The notes under the pieces were generated by a model that was not told the origin of the DNA, searched no databases, and worked only from the letters and a program-made list of their open reading frames with translations. Source: Solirubrobacter sp963736505 (GTDB lineage: Bacteria > Actinomycetota > Thermoleophilia > Solirubrobacterales > Solirubrobacteraceae). Taken from it: a DNA stretch of 64,000 bases. Where the stretch lies: contig CAVTOZ010000003.1 of the NCBI GenBank assembly GCA_963736505.1, positions 1,364,001 to 1,428,000 of the forward strand, written 5' to 3'. Both the position numbers and the translations under genes were made by a program. Within the stretch, counting starts at the first letter, position 1, and every line of letters begins with the position of its first letter. This document shows, in pieces, positions 34,712 through 44,956 of this stretch.

Positions 34712-35882
34712 TTAGGCCCTCTCTTGGCTCGCACGCAGCAGGTAGTCGTTGAGGCGCTGGGCGGCGTCGTCCTCGCCGGGCTGGGGGAGGAGCTTGACGT
34801 AGCGGTTGACCATCTGCAGGTCGGCGTGGCCCATGAACTCCATCAGCTCCTTGATCGTGTAGCCGGCGGCCATCAGCAGCGAGGCGTAGGTGTGGCGGCA
34901 CTCGTGGAGCGTGATGCGGTTGAGGCCGGCGGCGGTCCAGGCGGCGTCGACGCGGGCGGCGATCTTGCCGGACATGACGGAGCGGTCGACGACCTTGCCC
35001 GGCAGCGGGCGGCCCTGGCGTTCCCAGGCGTCGGCGAGGACGGTTCGGAGGTTGTCGGCGATCGGTGGGCGGCGGGACGTGCCCGCCTCGGACTTGGAGC
35101 GGCGGACGATGAGGCGGGTGGCGATACGGCTCGTCTTCGAGGACGTCGTCCCAGTCGAGGCGGTAGATCTCGGAGCGGCGGAGGCCGGCGTAGAAGGCGA
35201 TCGCGTAGGGGAGACGGTCCTCGGGCTCGAGCGCGGCGAGCAGCGCGGCGGCCTCGGGCGCCAGGGCGACGCGGAGGCGCGGCTTCTCGTCGTTCGGGGG
35301 CAGTTCGACGAGCCGCAGCGGGTTCCGCGGGACGAGCCGGCGCGATGGAGCCGACGCCCACGCGTAGATGCCCGACGCGACGCGAGACGTGCTTGGCGAT
35401 CGTCGAACGGGAGAGGCCGGAGCGGGCGAGCGCGTCGATCCAGCGTTGCCAGTCGATCTCGCTGATCTCCTCGGCGATGCGCGGGCCGAACTCGGGCTTC
35501 AGCGCGGTACTTCCACGACCGGAGCATTCCTTCGATCGTCGTGTCGGAGTACGCCTTGCCGCGGCCTCGCCGCCGGCCGATGTGGCCGCGCTCGACGCCG
35601 TCGAGCCATTGCTCGCCCAGCGACTCGAACGTCGGGCCGAGCTTCGCCAGCTCCGCGAGGTGGTCGGCGCCCTTGCTCACGGCCACGAGCCAGGCCAGCG
35701 ACCTCGCTGCGGTGCTTGCTCGGACCGCGACCAGACGGCGCGACGGCGAGCGGAGTCCCAGGCTCGGCCACGCCAGGACGGCTTGCAGCGGCAGCGTGCC
35801 GCCGGCGTCGTCGTACGCCGGGCAGCGACCTCGAGTGGGCGACGTAGATGCCCGGGTACCGGGTCTTTCGCCAGTTCGCCAT
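34712..35882 (-). pseudogene. Tyrosine integrase of element 2, several frameshifts
   Basis: Homologue of the element 1 integrase. The start MANWRKTRYPGIYVAHSR at ATG 35882 is intact, then the frame changes near 35825. Compared base by base with element 1, single extra bases occur near 35504, 35375 and 35120. The catalytic end is intact in one frame: RSKSEAGTSRRPPIADNLRTV, HECRHTYASLL, MEFMGHADLQMVNRYVKLLPQ. No full-length product is possible. It sits just inside the tRNA, the normal place for an integrase. Confidence 0.8.
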
Positions 35883-35917
35883 GACCCCTCTAGCGGCGGC
35901 CGCCGAAAGCTTGCCCC

Positions 35918-35936
35918 GGGGGACAGGCGGGGGACA
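35918..35936 (+). promoter_or_regulatory. Pair of putative arm-type integrase sites, element 2 right end
   Basis: Two GGGGGACA copies 11 bases apart, between the integrase start and the att core, in the same position as 14918-14940. The following stretch GGGGTCCGTTGGGGTCGGA is shared almost exactly with element 1 (14965-14990), so the attP right arms are conserved. Confidence 0.45.
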
Positions 35937-36046
35937 GAACTGTCAGAAACGGAGGGGTTCGCTGGGGTCCGTTGGGGTCGGACCGCCGCCGAGAACGAGC
36001 CACGAGAAACCCCTGCTAGAGCCATGAAACTGGCCAAGAACGGTGA

Positions 36047-36120
36047 TGCCGGAGGAGGGACTCGAACCCCCGACACGCGGATTATGATTCCGCTGCTCTA
36101 ACCGACTGAGCTACTCCGGC
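36047..36120 (-). tRNA. tRNA-Met (CAT), integration target; att core 36045-36088
   Basis: A complete 74-base cloverleaf on the minus strand: acceptor GCCGGAG pairs with CTCCGGC, D-arm GCTC/GAGC, anticodon stem GCGGA/TCCGC with loop ATCATAA (anticodon CAT), T-arm GGGGG-TTCGAGT-CCCTC, discriminator A, no encoded CCA. The loop fits elongator tRNA-Met; a tRNA-Ile with modified CAT cannot be excluded. Its 3' half is repeated at 15044 and 2126. Integration restored the gene, so it should be functional. Confidence 0.92.
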
Positions 36121-36205
36121 GGGGCGGCCGCATTCTAGCCACTGGACCCGAGCCCAGGCCCGGCCCCGGGCGGCGGGGCAAGCCCGCCGCCCGTGCTCGA
36201 GTCGG

Positions 36206-36703
36206 TCAGCCGCAGTGGCCCACCCATGGGTCGGTGCCGATGTCGTGGCGGGTGCCGTTGATCCAGAGGTAGCCGCTGGCGGCGATGCAGTGGCCGCGCG
36301 CGGAGGCCTTGGTCGTGACGGGGCCGGCGTCGTAGGCGTACGTGTCCTTGTCGACGGCGTCCGTGGACGGGTCGTAGTGGCACGTGCCGTTGCCCGGGGC
36401 CGTCTCGCTGCAGATCCCGATCCAGACGCGGGTGAGCAGCGGCTGGCCCCAGGTGGAGCCGGCGTGGTTCATGCGGGCGCAGTTGCGGCCCGTCGAGCCG
36501 TCGTAGTAGACGTCCAGCTCGCCGACCTTGCTGCCGCCGACGTTCATGTTGCGCGACTCGATCAACGAGCCGGGACAGCTGCCTGACGCGGCCTGCGCGG
36601 GCTTGGAGCCGGCGGCCAGGTACAGGCACAACGCCGCGAGGGCGATCGATCCGGCCGCGAGCAACAGCCTCCCGCCGCGGGCGGTGAGTACGTTCGGGAG
36701 CAA
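36206..36703 (-). CDS. Secreted six-cysteine protein (spore-associated protein A-like)
   Basis: A 165-residue exported protein. The signal peptide is clear: a basic start, hydrophobic core LLLAAGSIALAALCLYLAAG and an AQA-type cleavage site about residue 39. The mature part has six cysteines (CPG, NCAR, GICSE, TCHY, HCIA, GHCG), enough for three disulfides, and strand-rich segments such as KVGELDVYYDGSTGRNCARMNHAG. It resembles small secreted SapA-type proteins of actinobacteria; the resemblance is by pattern only. It is the first chromosomal gene beyond the tRNA. Confidence 0.8.
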   Translation of the reverse strand: MLPNVLTARGGRLLLAAGSIALAALCLYLAAGSKPAQAASGSCPGSLIESRNMNVGGSKVGELDVYYDGSTGRNCARMNHAGSTWGQPLLTRVWIGICSETAPGNGTCHYDPSTDAVDKDTYAYDAGPVTTKASARGHCIAASGYLWINGTRHDIGTDPWVGHCG

Positions 36704-36734
36704 AGGAGCTCCTTTCGGGGCGGAGCGCCCGAAC

Positions 36735-37310
36735 CTAGGCGTGGAGCCGGTTCGTGGCCTCGAGGTGCTCGAGCGCCTCGAGGCCGACGCAGCCGATCCG
36801 GAACCGCGCGCCCGTCTCGAGCAGCAGGTCCCAGACCGTCGGGCCCTGGGACGCGGGCACGAGGACCTCGTACAGCAGTCCCGCCTCGTGCAGCGTGATC
36901 GCGGACGAGGGGAGGTCGGCGTCGGCGAGCAGCGCCTCGGCGTTCGGGCCGACGAGCGCCATCGCGGCGAAGGCGGACGTGCGGTCGACCACCTCTACGC
37001 CCGCGGCCGGCTCCAGGACCGCGAGGCAGGCCGCCGTGTCGCCGAAGTCGCAGCGGACGACGGCGCGGTCCGGGCCGGAGTACGACGACCACGAGCGGTT
37101 GCCCAGAGCAGCCAGCTCCATCAGCGCCGCGTCGACGTCGCCGCGGACCTCGAGCGTCGTTCGGTCGGAGCGGTCGGCGAGCCCGACCGCCTTGATGCAG
37201 ACCGCCTCCTCGCCCGCGCGGGAGCCGAAGTGCGCGGCCACGCGGCGGCCGTGGCGCACGAACATCGTCGCTCCGTCGCGGTACAGGACGGACTCCAGTG
37301 GACCGATCAC
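36735..37310 (-). CDS. GcvT-fold protein (aminomethyltransferase/sarcosine oxidase gamma-like)
   Basis: A 191-residue protein. The repeated fold of GcvT/YgfZ/SoxG proteins is suggested by EVVDRTSAFAAMALVGPNAEALLADADL, HEAGLLYEVLVPASQGPTVWDLLLETG and the ending CVGLEALEHL. It is about half the length of GcvT, so it may bind folate in a reduced way or act as a SoxG-like subunit. No glycine-cleavage or sarcosine oxidase partners are nearby. It lies 31 bases after the MFS gene and in the same direction, possibly co-transcribed. Confidence 0.6.
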   Translation of the reverse strand: MIGPLESVLYRDGATMFVRHGRRVAAHFGSRAGEEAVCIKAVGLADRSDRTTLEVRGDVDAALMELAALGNRSWSSYSGPDRAVVRCDFGDTAACLAVLEPAAGVEVVDRTSAFAAMALVGPNAEALLADADLPSSAITLHEAGLLYEVLVPASQGPTVWDLLLETGARFRIGCVGLEALEHLEATNRLHA

Positions 37311-37341
37311 GGGCCCACCTTATACCTGAGACCGATCGGTC

Positions 37342-38643
37342 TCAGGCGCGGTCGCGCACGGTGGCGGGCCGCGGCGTGCGGACCCGGCCGTCGTGCGGAT
37401 GCGGCCGCGCCGCCACTGCGGCCGGGACCGCGGAACCAGACGCCGCGCGCGCGAACGCCCAGCGTGCGCCCACAGCGGCGACCAACGCCGCCACCGCGCC
37501 GGCCAGCAACCCTGCCCGCGGCCCCGCCGCCTCGGCGAGCCAGCCGACCAACGGCGCCCCGATCGGCGTCGAGCCGAGGAAGACGACGGAATACAGCGCC
37601 ATCACGCGCCCGCGCATGGCGGGCTCGACCGCGATCTGCAGCGTCGAGTTGACACCCGCCGCGAACGTGACCGACGCCGCGCCCAGCGGCACCAGGCACG
37701 CCAGCTGGATCCACAGCGACGGCGCCGCCGCGACCAGCAGCTCCGCGACGCCGAACGCGAACGAGGCGGCGACGATCAGCCGCGGGGTCACCCGGCCGCG
37801 CGCGCCCGCGGCGAGTGCCCCCGCGACCGATCCGACGCCCATCGCGGCGGTCAAGGCCGCGTAGGTCGAGGCGCTGCCGTGCCATGTGAAGTCCGCCAGC
37901 AGCGGCAGCAGCACCTGGAAGTTGAACGAGACCGTGCCGACGACGGCCATCATCGCCAGCGGGATCAGGAGCTCCGGCGTCCCGCGCACGTAGCGGAGGG
38001 CCCCGCGCAGCTCGCCGCCACGGCGCGCGACCGGCCGCGGCGCCGACAGCGCGCGCGGGTCCATCGTCCGCAGCGCGACGAGCATCACGAAGAACGACAG
38101 CCCGTTGACCAGGAAGCACGGCGCGACGCCGAGCAGCGCGATCACCGCGCCCGCCAGCGCGGGGCCGATGATGCGCGACGAGTGGACGATCACGGAGTTG
38201 AGCGCGACCGCGTTGACGACCCGGTCGGAGCCGACCATCTCGACGACGAACGACTGCCGCGCCGGGTTGTCGAGCGCGTTCACGGACCCGCGCACGAGCA
38301 CGAGCGCGAACACCATCCACGCCTCGACGTGACCGGTCGCGGTCAGCGCCCACAGCGCCAGCGCCGGCACGGCCATCGCGGGCTGCGTGATCGACAGCAG
38401 CCGCCGCTTCGGGAAGCGGTCCGCGAGCAGGCCGCCCCAGGCGCCGAACAGCAGGATCGGGAGGAACTGCAGACCCGCGGTCAGGCCGACGGCCGTGCCG
38501 GAGCCGGTCAGCTTGACGATCAGCCACATCTCGGCGACCGTCTGCATCCAGTTGCCGCTGATCGACGCCAGCTGCCCGGCGAAGTAGCGCCGGTAGTTCG
38601 GAACGCTCAGTGAGGTGAAGGTGCGGCCCAGAGCGGCGTTCAC
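37342..38643 (-). CDS. MFS transporter, EntS-like exporter
   Basis: A 12-TM major facilitator protein of about 433 residues. NYRRYFAGQLASISGNWMQTVAEMWLI is the typical start of the MFS_3 (enterobactin-exporter-like) group, with GGLLADRFPKRRLL as motif A between TM2 and TM3, and VNALDNPARQSFVVEMVG. The GTG start (38643) overlaps the stop of the marR gene (GTGA), so the pair is coupled and under MarR control. It probably exports a hydrophobic drug or siderophore-like compound. The C-terminal tail is basic and cytoplasmic. Confidence 0.88.
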   Translation of the reverse strand: MNAALGRTFTSLSVPNYRRYFAGQLASISGNWMQTVAEMWLIVKLTGSGTAVGLTAGLQFLPILLFGAWGGLLADRFPKRRLLSITQPAMAVPALALWALTATGHVEAWMVFALVLVRGSVNALDNPARQSFVVEMVGSDRVVNAVALNSVIVHSSRIIGPALAGAVIALLGVAPCFLVNGLSFFVMLVALRTMDPRALSAPRPVARRGGELRGALRYVRGTPELLIPLAMMAVVGTVSFNFQVLLPLLADFTWHGSASTYAALTAAMGVGSVAGALAAGARGRVTPRLIVAASFAFGVAELLVAAAPSLWIQLACLVPLGAASVTFAAGVNSTLQIAVEPAMRGRVMALYSVVFLGSTPIGAPLVGWLAEAAGPRAGLLAGAVAALVAAVGARWAFARAASGSAVPAAVAARPHPHDGRVRTPRPATVRDRA

Positions 38644-39074
38644 GCGCCGCCCTCCTCGAGCATGCGCTCGAGGATGCCGGCTGCGCGATCGAGCGTGGCG
38701 AGGTCCTCGGGGGAAAGCGTGTCGAGCCGCTCCGCCATCCAGGCGTCGCGGCGTGCGCGCCGCTCGACCAGGAGCGCGGCGCCCGCCGGCGTCGTGCTCA
38801 CGAGCGACGAGCGGCGGTCGGAGGGATCGGCGGTGCGCGCGATCAGCCCCGCCTCCTCCAGGCGCGCGAGCACGCGCGTGGCGGTCGGGCGCTGGATCCG
38901 CTCGCGCGCGGCGACCTCCGACGGCGTCAGCGGGCCGTGGCAGTCGATCGTCGTCAGCGCGGCGCTCTGGGAGGCGCTCAGCTCCCCACCGGCCTGCTGG
39001 CGCATCCGGCGCGCCATGCGGGCGACGGCCGGGCGCAGCCGGTGCGCGAGCTCGGTGGTGGAGATGGTTTGCAC
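38640..39074 (-). CDS. MarR-family transcriptional repressor
   Basis: A 144-residue winged-helix regulator: ELSASQSAALTTIDCHGPLTPSEVAARERIQRPTATRVLARLEEAGLIARTADPSDRRSSLVSTTPAG shows helix-turn-helix plus the DRRSxLVxxT wing of MarR. The flanking helices form the dimer region. First gene of the marR-MFS operon. The start ATG at 39074 lies directly next to a 12-base palindrome, the likely autoregulatory operator. Confidence 0.9.
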   Translation of the reverse strand: MQTISTTELAHRLRPAVARMARRMRQQAGGELSASQSAALTTIDCHGPLTPSEVAARERIQRPTATRVLARLEEAGLIARTADPSDRRSSLVSTTPAGAALLVERRARRDAWMAERLDTLSPEDLATLDRAAGILERMLEEGGA

Positions 39075-39086
39075 AGCTAATTAGCT
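39075..39086. promoter_or_regulatory. MarR operator palindrome
   Basis: AGCTAATTAGCT is a perfect 12-base palindrome touching the marR start codon, in the 46-base gap to the divergent peptidase gene, and AT-rich against the surrounding GC-rich DNA. A further half-site TTAGC follows at 39085. Binding here would block marR-MFS and possibly the divergent gene. Confidence 0.6.
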
Positions 39087-39120
39087 TAGCAAAGTAGTTT
39101 CGGCTGGCAGGATGGCCGCC

Positions 39121-40041
39121 ATGGATCTCGACAGGGCCGTGCAGGGGGTCATCCACACCTGCCTCGGCGTCCAGCCGCGCGAGCAGGTCGTGGTCGTGGT
39201 CGACGAGCACACGCGCGACATCGGCGAAGCGCTGCGCGACGCCGCCTCCAAAGCGGGCGCCGAGAGCGTGCTGACCGTGATGGACGCGCGCGCCGACCAC
39301 GGGGAGGAGCCGCCCGCGGCCGTCGCCGCCGCGCTCAAGGCCGCCGACGTCTTCATCGCGCCCACCACCAAGTCGCTCTCGCACACGCGCGCGCGCAAGG
39401 CGGCGAGCGACGCCGGCGCGCGCGGGGCGACGCTCCCGGGCGTGACGGCGGACCTGCTGGCGCGCCTGATGACGGCCGACCTCACGATCCTCAAGCAGCG
39501 CTCGGCCAGGCTCGCGACGCTGCTGAGCGAGGAGGACGAGGCCCACTTCACGTGCCCGCGCGGCTCCGACCTGCGGCTCGATCTGACCGGCCGGCAGGGC
39601 ATCCCCGACGACGGCGACCTGTCCGGCCCGGGCGCGTTCGGGAACCTCCCGTGCGGCGAGGGCTTCGTCTCGCCGCACAGCGGCGAGGGGACGCTCGTGC
39701 CCGCGACGATCGCCGGCATCGGCTTCACGCCCGACACGAGGCTGACCGTGACCGGCGGCCGGCTCACGGCGGGGGAGCCGCTCCTCGCCATGCTCACGAA
39801 GGCCGGCGAGCAGGGCACGAACCTCGCCGAGCTCGGGATCGGCACCAACGAGCAGGCGACGCTGACCGGCAACGTGCTCGAAGACGAGAAGATCCTCGGC
39901 AGCGTCCACGTCGCGTTCGGCGCCAGCGCCGGGATCGGCGGCACGGTCTCGGTGCCGATCCACATCGACTGCGTCGTGCTCGAGCCGACGCTGACGATCG
40001 GCGGGACGCGCGTGATCGACGCGGGCCGCTTCCTGCTGTGA
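39121..40041 (+). CDS. M29-family aminopeptidase-like metallohydrolase
   Basis: A protein of about 306 residues related to thermophilic aminopeptidase T and to the mononuclear-iron 2,5-dihydroxypyridine dioxygenase group. EQVVVVVDEHTRDIGEALRDAA, GEGFVSPHSGEGTLV and ELGIGTNEQATLTGNVLEDEKILGSVHVAFG carry the conserved Glu, His and Asp metal ligands of this fold. The frame is open from ATG 39112, but the Shine-Dalgarno GGCAGG abuts that codon, so ATG 39121 is preferred. The stop overlaps the GTG of the formiminotransferase-like gene, hinting at a shared catabolic role. Peptidase versus ring-cleaving activity cannot be decided from sequence alone. Confidence 0.7.
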   Translation: MDLDRAVQGVIHTCLGVQPREQVVVVVDEHTRDIGEALRDAASKAGAESVLTVMDARADHGEEPPAAVAAALKAADVFIAPTTKSLSHTRARKAASDAGARGATLPGVTADLLARLMTADLTILKQRSARLATLLSEEDEAHFTCPRGSDLRLDLTGRQGIPDDGDLSGPGAFGNLPCGEGFVSPHSGEGTLVPATIAGIGFTPDTRLTVTGGRLTAGEPLLAMLTKAGEQGTNLAELGIGTNEQATLTGNVLEDEKILGSVHVAFGASAGIGGTVSVPIHIDCVVLEPTLTIGGTRVIDAGRFLL

Positions 40042-40862
40042 CGCTGCTCGCCGTCCCCAACGTGTCCGAGGGCCGCGACCAGCTCGCGATCCAGGCGATC
40101 GCGCGGGCGTTCGGGCCCGGGCTGCTGTACCTGTCCTCCGACCACGACCACCACCGCTCGGTCTTCACGCTGGCGGGGGAGCCGGGGCAGCTGCACGAGG
40201 CCGTCGTCAGCGGCGCCAGGGCCGTGCTGGAGCGGGTCGACCTCAGCCGCCACGAGGGCGTGCACCCGCGCGTGGGCGCGCTCGACGTCGCGCCGATCGT
40301 CTACCTCGAGGACAGCCAAAGGGGCGCCGCGACCGCGGAGGCGCTCGTGCTCGCCGACGAGCTCGGCCGGCTCGGCATCCCCGTCTTCCTCTACGGCGAT
40401 CTCGCGCAAGGGCGCACGCGCGCGCAGCTGCGCAAGGGCGGGCCCGAGAACCTGCAGCGGCGCATCGACGCGGGCGAGCTCGTGCCCGACTTCGGCCCGG
40501 CGAAGCTGGGGGCGGCGGGCGCGACGCTCGTCTCCGCGCGCCCGCCGCTGATCGCGTTCAACGTCGAGATCGACGCGCCGCTGGCGACCGCCAAGGCGAT
40601 CGCCGCGCGCATCCGCGAGGACCTCCCGGGGGTGCGCGCGCTCGGGCTGGAGCTGCGCACCGCGGGCATCGTGCAGGTCTCGACGAACATCGAGGACCAC
40701 ACGCGCGTGACCGCCGCCGACGTCGTCGCCGCGGTCCGGATCCATGCCGCGGTGACCGGTGCCGAGCTCGTCGCCCCGGCGCCGCGCGCCGCGCTCGAGA
40801 ACTTCCCCGCAGATGTGCCGTTGCGAGGCCCAAGCGCGATCGAGGATCAACTACCCTCCTGA
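40038..40862 (+). CDS. Glutamate formimidoyltransferase-like protein
   Basis: A 274-residue protein of the FTCD N-terminal family: LLAVPNVSEGRDQLAIQAI, SSDHDHHRSVFTLAGEP (with the catalytic histidine region), GVHPRVGALDVAPIVYL and a C-terminal STNIEDHTRVTAADVV. It would transfer a formimino group from formiminoglutamate to tetrahydrofolate in histidine breakdown. No hut genes are nearby; many actinobacteria keep this protein singly, so its substrate is uncertain. GTG start overlaps the preceding stop (GTGA). Confidence 0.75.
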   Translation: MTLLAVPNVSEGRDQLAIQAIARAFGPGLLYLSSDHDHHRSVFTLAGEPGQLHEAVVSGARAVLERVDLSRHEGVHPRVGALDVAPIVYLEDSQRGAATAEALVLADELGRLGIPVFLYGDLAQGRTRAQLRKGGPENLQRRIDAGELVPDFGPAKLGAAGATLVSARPPLIAFNVEIDAPLATAKAIAARIREDLPGVRALGLELRTAGIVQVSTNIEDHTRVTAADVVAAVRIHAAVTGAELVAPAPRAALENFPADVPLRGPSAIEDQLPS

Positions 40863-40867
40863 GGGCG

Positions 40868-41230
40868 ATGGCCCAGACGAAGCGCAAGAGGCGAAGCAAG
40901 CACCGCGGCAACGCCGCGGGCGGGATCGAGGCGCGCGGCCGCACCGGCCGCAAGCCGACAGGCGACGAGGTCAAGAAGTCCTCGCGCCAGCAGGCGCGCG
41001 ACCGCCGGCTCGCCAAGCCGCCGTCGTGGAACAGCGCCGCGATGAAGGCGCTGGCGATGGCCGGCCTGCTGTTCGTGCTGACCCAGGTCGGGATCCTGGG
41101 CAAGAACCACAGCATCAGCCAGGGCCTGCTGCTGGCCGCGTTCGCGCTGATCCTCTACACGCCGCTGGCCTACATCACGGACAAGTGGGTCTACGCCCGG
41201 ATGCTCCGCCAGCGCGAGAAAAAGGGCTGA
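40868..41230 (+). CDS. Small basic membrane protein, two TM helices
   Basis: A 120-residue protein. The first about 55 residues are strongly basic (MAQTKRKRRSKHRGN...KKSSRQQARDRR), then two TM helices (AMKALAMAGLLFVLTQVGIL and GLLLAAFALILYTPLAYI) and a basic end. This layout is common in uncharacterised actinobacterial membrane proteins. Its stop overlaps the ATG of the MBL-fold gene (TGATG), so translation is coupled. Confidence 0.75.
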   Translation: MAQTKRKRRSKHRGNAAGGIEARGRTGRKPTGDEVKKSSRQQARDRRLAKPPSWNSAAMKALAMAGLLFVLTQVGILGKNHSISQGLLLAAFALILYTPLAYITDKWVYARMLRQREKKG

Positions 41231-41859
41231 TGGACGCGGTCGGCTTCACCGTCGGGCCGGTGCAGGAGAACGCCTGGCTGGCGCATCAGGACGGCCGCGC
41301 GATCCTGATCGACCCGGGCGAGGAGGCCGAGCGGCTCCAGAGCGAGATCGAGCAGCGCGGCGTCAGGGTCGAGGCGATCCTGATCACGCACTGCCACTTC
41401 GACCACGTCGGCGCGGTCGCGGCGATGGCGCGCTCGACCGGGGCGCCGGTGTACTGCCCGGCCGGCGAGGTCGCGATCCTCGAGAACATCAACGACTACG
41501 TGCGCTGGCCCGGGTTCGGCCCGTTCGAGGCCTACTCGCCCGAGCACACGGTGCAGGGCGGCGACAGGCTCACGCTCGCCGGCCTCGACATCGACGTGAT
41601 CTCGACGCCCGGCCACAGCCCCGACCACGTCACCTACGCCACCAACGGCGCGATCTTCTCCGGCGACGTGCTCTTCCAGGGCTCGATCGGCCGCACCGAC
41701 CTTCCGGGCTCCGATCACGCGACGCTGATGCGCTCGATCGCCACGCTGCTCGACACGCTTCCGGACGAGACCCAGGTCCTGCCGGGTCATATGGGCCCGA
41801 CGACGCTCGGCACCGAGCGCGCGTCGAACCCGTTCCTGCGCGAGCTCGCCGCGCGGTGA
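41230..41859 (+). CDS. MBL-fold metallohydrolase (glyoxalase II-like)
   Basis: A 209-residue metallo-beta-lactamase-fold hydrolase. The metal-binding motif is ITHCHFDHVGAV (HxHxDH), with further ligands in STPGHSPDHV, FSGDVLFQGSIGRTDLPG and LPGHMG. The compact form without a large C-terminal domain fits YcbL/glyoxalase-II-like thioesterases common in this position before hisS in actinobacteria. ATG at 41230 overlaps the upstream stop, and its own stop overlaps the hisS start. Confidence 0.88.
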   Translation: MDAVGFTVGPVQENAWLAHQDGRAILIDPGEEAERLQSEIEQRGVRVEAILITHCHFDHVGAVAAMARSTGAPVYCPAGEVAILENINDYVRWPGFGPFEAYSPEHTVQGGDRLTLAGLDIDVISTPGHSPDHVTYATNGAIFSGDVLFQGSIGRTDLPGSDHATLMRSIATLLDTLPDETQVLPGHMGPTTLGTERASNPFLRELAAR

Positions 41860-43097
41860 GCCAGAAGATCCAGGCACCGCGCGGCACGTACGACGTGCTG
41901 CCCGATGACGCGGCCCGACGCGCCCAGCTGGAGGCCACCGCGGGCAAGATCCTCGCGCGCGCCGGCTACGGCCGGATCGAGACGCCGACGTTCGAGGCGA
42001 CCCCCCTCTTCAGCCGTACGGTGGGGGAGGCGACCGACGTCGTCCAGAAGGAGATGTACACGTTCCCGGACGGCGGCGGCGACAGCCTGACGCTGCGCCC
42101 TGAGGGGACCGCGCCGGTCGTGCGCGCGTACCTCGAGCACGGGATGCACAAGGAGCCGCAGCCGGTGAAGCTGTGGTACCTGTCGAGCTACTTCCGCTAC
42201 GAGCGCCCGCAGGCCGGCCGCTACCGGCAGTTCTGGCAGATCGGGATCGAGGCGATCGGCTCCGCGGACCCCGCCGTCGACGCCGAGGCGATCCTGCTGC
42301 TCGGCGAGCTGCTGGAGGCGATCGGCGCGCGCGACACCAAGCTGGTGCTCGCCACGCTCGGCCAGGCGGACGCGCGCGCCGCCTACCGCGAGGAGCTCAA
42401 GGCGTACCTGCGCGCGCACGAGGGCCAGCTCTCGCGCGAGGTGGTCGAGCGGATCGACCTCAACCCGCTGCGCGCGTTCGACGCCAAGCACGAGTCGACC
42501 CAGCGCGTGATGGCGGACGCGCCGCGCCTGATCGATCGCCTGCCGCAGGACGACCTCGATCACTTCGACGAGGTCAAGGCGCTGCTCGACGCGGCGGACA
42601 TGCCGTACCAGATCGACACGACGCTCGTGCGCGGGCTGGACTACTACACGCGCACGCTGTTCGAGTTCCAGTCGGGCGCGCTGGAGGCGGCGCAGAACAC
42701 GCTCGGCGGCGGCGGCCGCTACGACGGCCTGGCCGAGCAGATCGGCGGGCCGCACACGCCCGGCATGGGCTGGGCGGCCGGCGTCGAGCGGATGCTGATG
42801 GCGAGCACGCAGCCGCCGCCGGTGGAGCCGCCCGTCGAGCTTTACATCGCCTACGAGCCGGCGCACAAGGCGGCCGCCTTCGTGCTCGCCGCCGACGCGC
42901 GCCAGGCCGGGCATTTCGCGAGACTCGAACTCGCCGGGCGCAGCCTCAAGGGCCAGCTCAAGCAGGCCTCGCGCACCGGCGCCCGCTACGTTGCCATCTT
43001 CGGCGACGAGGGCGTCCAGCTGCGCGACCGCGAGGGCGGCGAGGACAAGCTCGTCGCGCCGGAGACCGTCATGCACCACATCAGAGGCCAGATTTGA
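41856..43097 (+). CDS. hisS: Histidyl-tRNA synthetase
   Basis: A class II aminoacyl-tRNA synthetase of 413 residues that charges tRNA-His. APRGTYDVLPDDA is the standard N-terminus; motif 2 is LSSYFRYERPQAGRYRQFWQIGIEAIG. The histidine-specific segment LVRGLDYYTRTLFEF and motif 3 GMGWAAGVERMLM are present. The C-terminal anticodon-binding domain ends DKLVAPETVMHHIRG. The GTG start overlaps the MBL gene stop. aspS follows after 58 bases. Confidence 0.95.
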   Translation: MSQKIQAPRGTYDVLPDDAARRAQLEATAGKILARAGYGRIETPTFEATPLFSRTVGEATDVVQKEMYTFPDGGGDSLTLRPEGTAPVVRAYLEHGMHKEPQPVKLWYLSSYFRYERPQAGRYRQFWQIGIEAIGSADPAVDAEAILLLGELLEAIGARDTKLVLATLGQADARAAYREELKAYLRAHEGQLSREVVERIDLNPLRAFDAKHESTQRVMADAPRLIDRLPQDDLDHFDEVKALLDAADMPYQIDTTLVRGLDYYTRTLFEFQSGALEAAQNTLGGGGRYDGLAEQIGGPHTPGMGWAAGVERMLMASTQPPPVEPPVELYIAYEPAHKAAAFVLAADARQAGHFARLELAGRSLKGQLKQASRTGARYVAIFGDEGVQLRDREGGEDKLVAPETVMHHIRGQI

Positions 43098-43155
43098 AAC
43101 GCCAAACCGGTTCGACACGCACGTTTGCGTGGCCAAGCCCACGCGGAGCAATGAT

Positions 43156-44925
<1,770 letters not shown>

Positions 44926-44956
44926 GACCCCATCCGGTTCAACCCGCGCGGCGGAG

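Noticed and set aside
36528..37652. Plus-strand 374-residue frame over the GcvT-like and MFS genes
   Set aside because: Arginine-rich and without recognisable motifs; antisense to two clear minus-strand genes.
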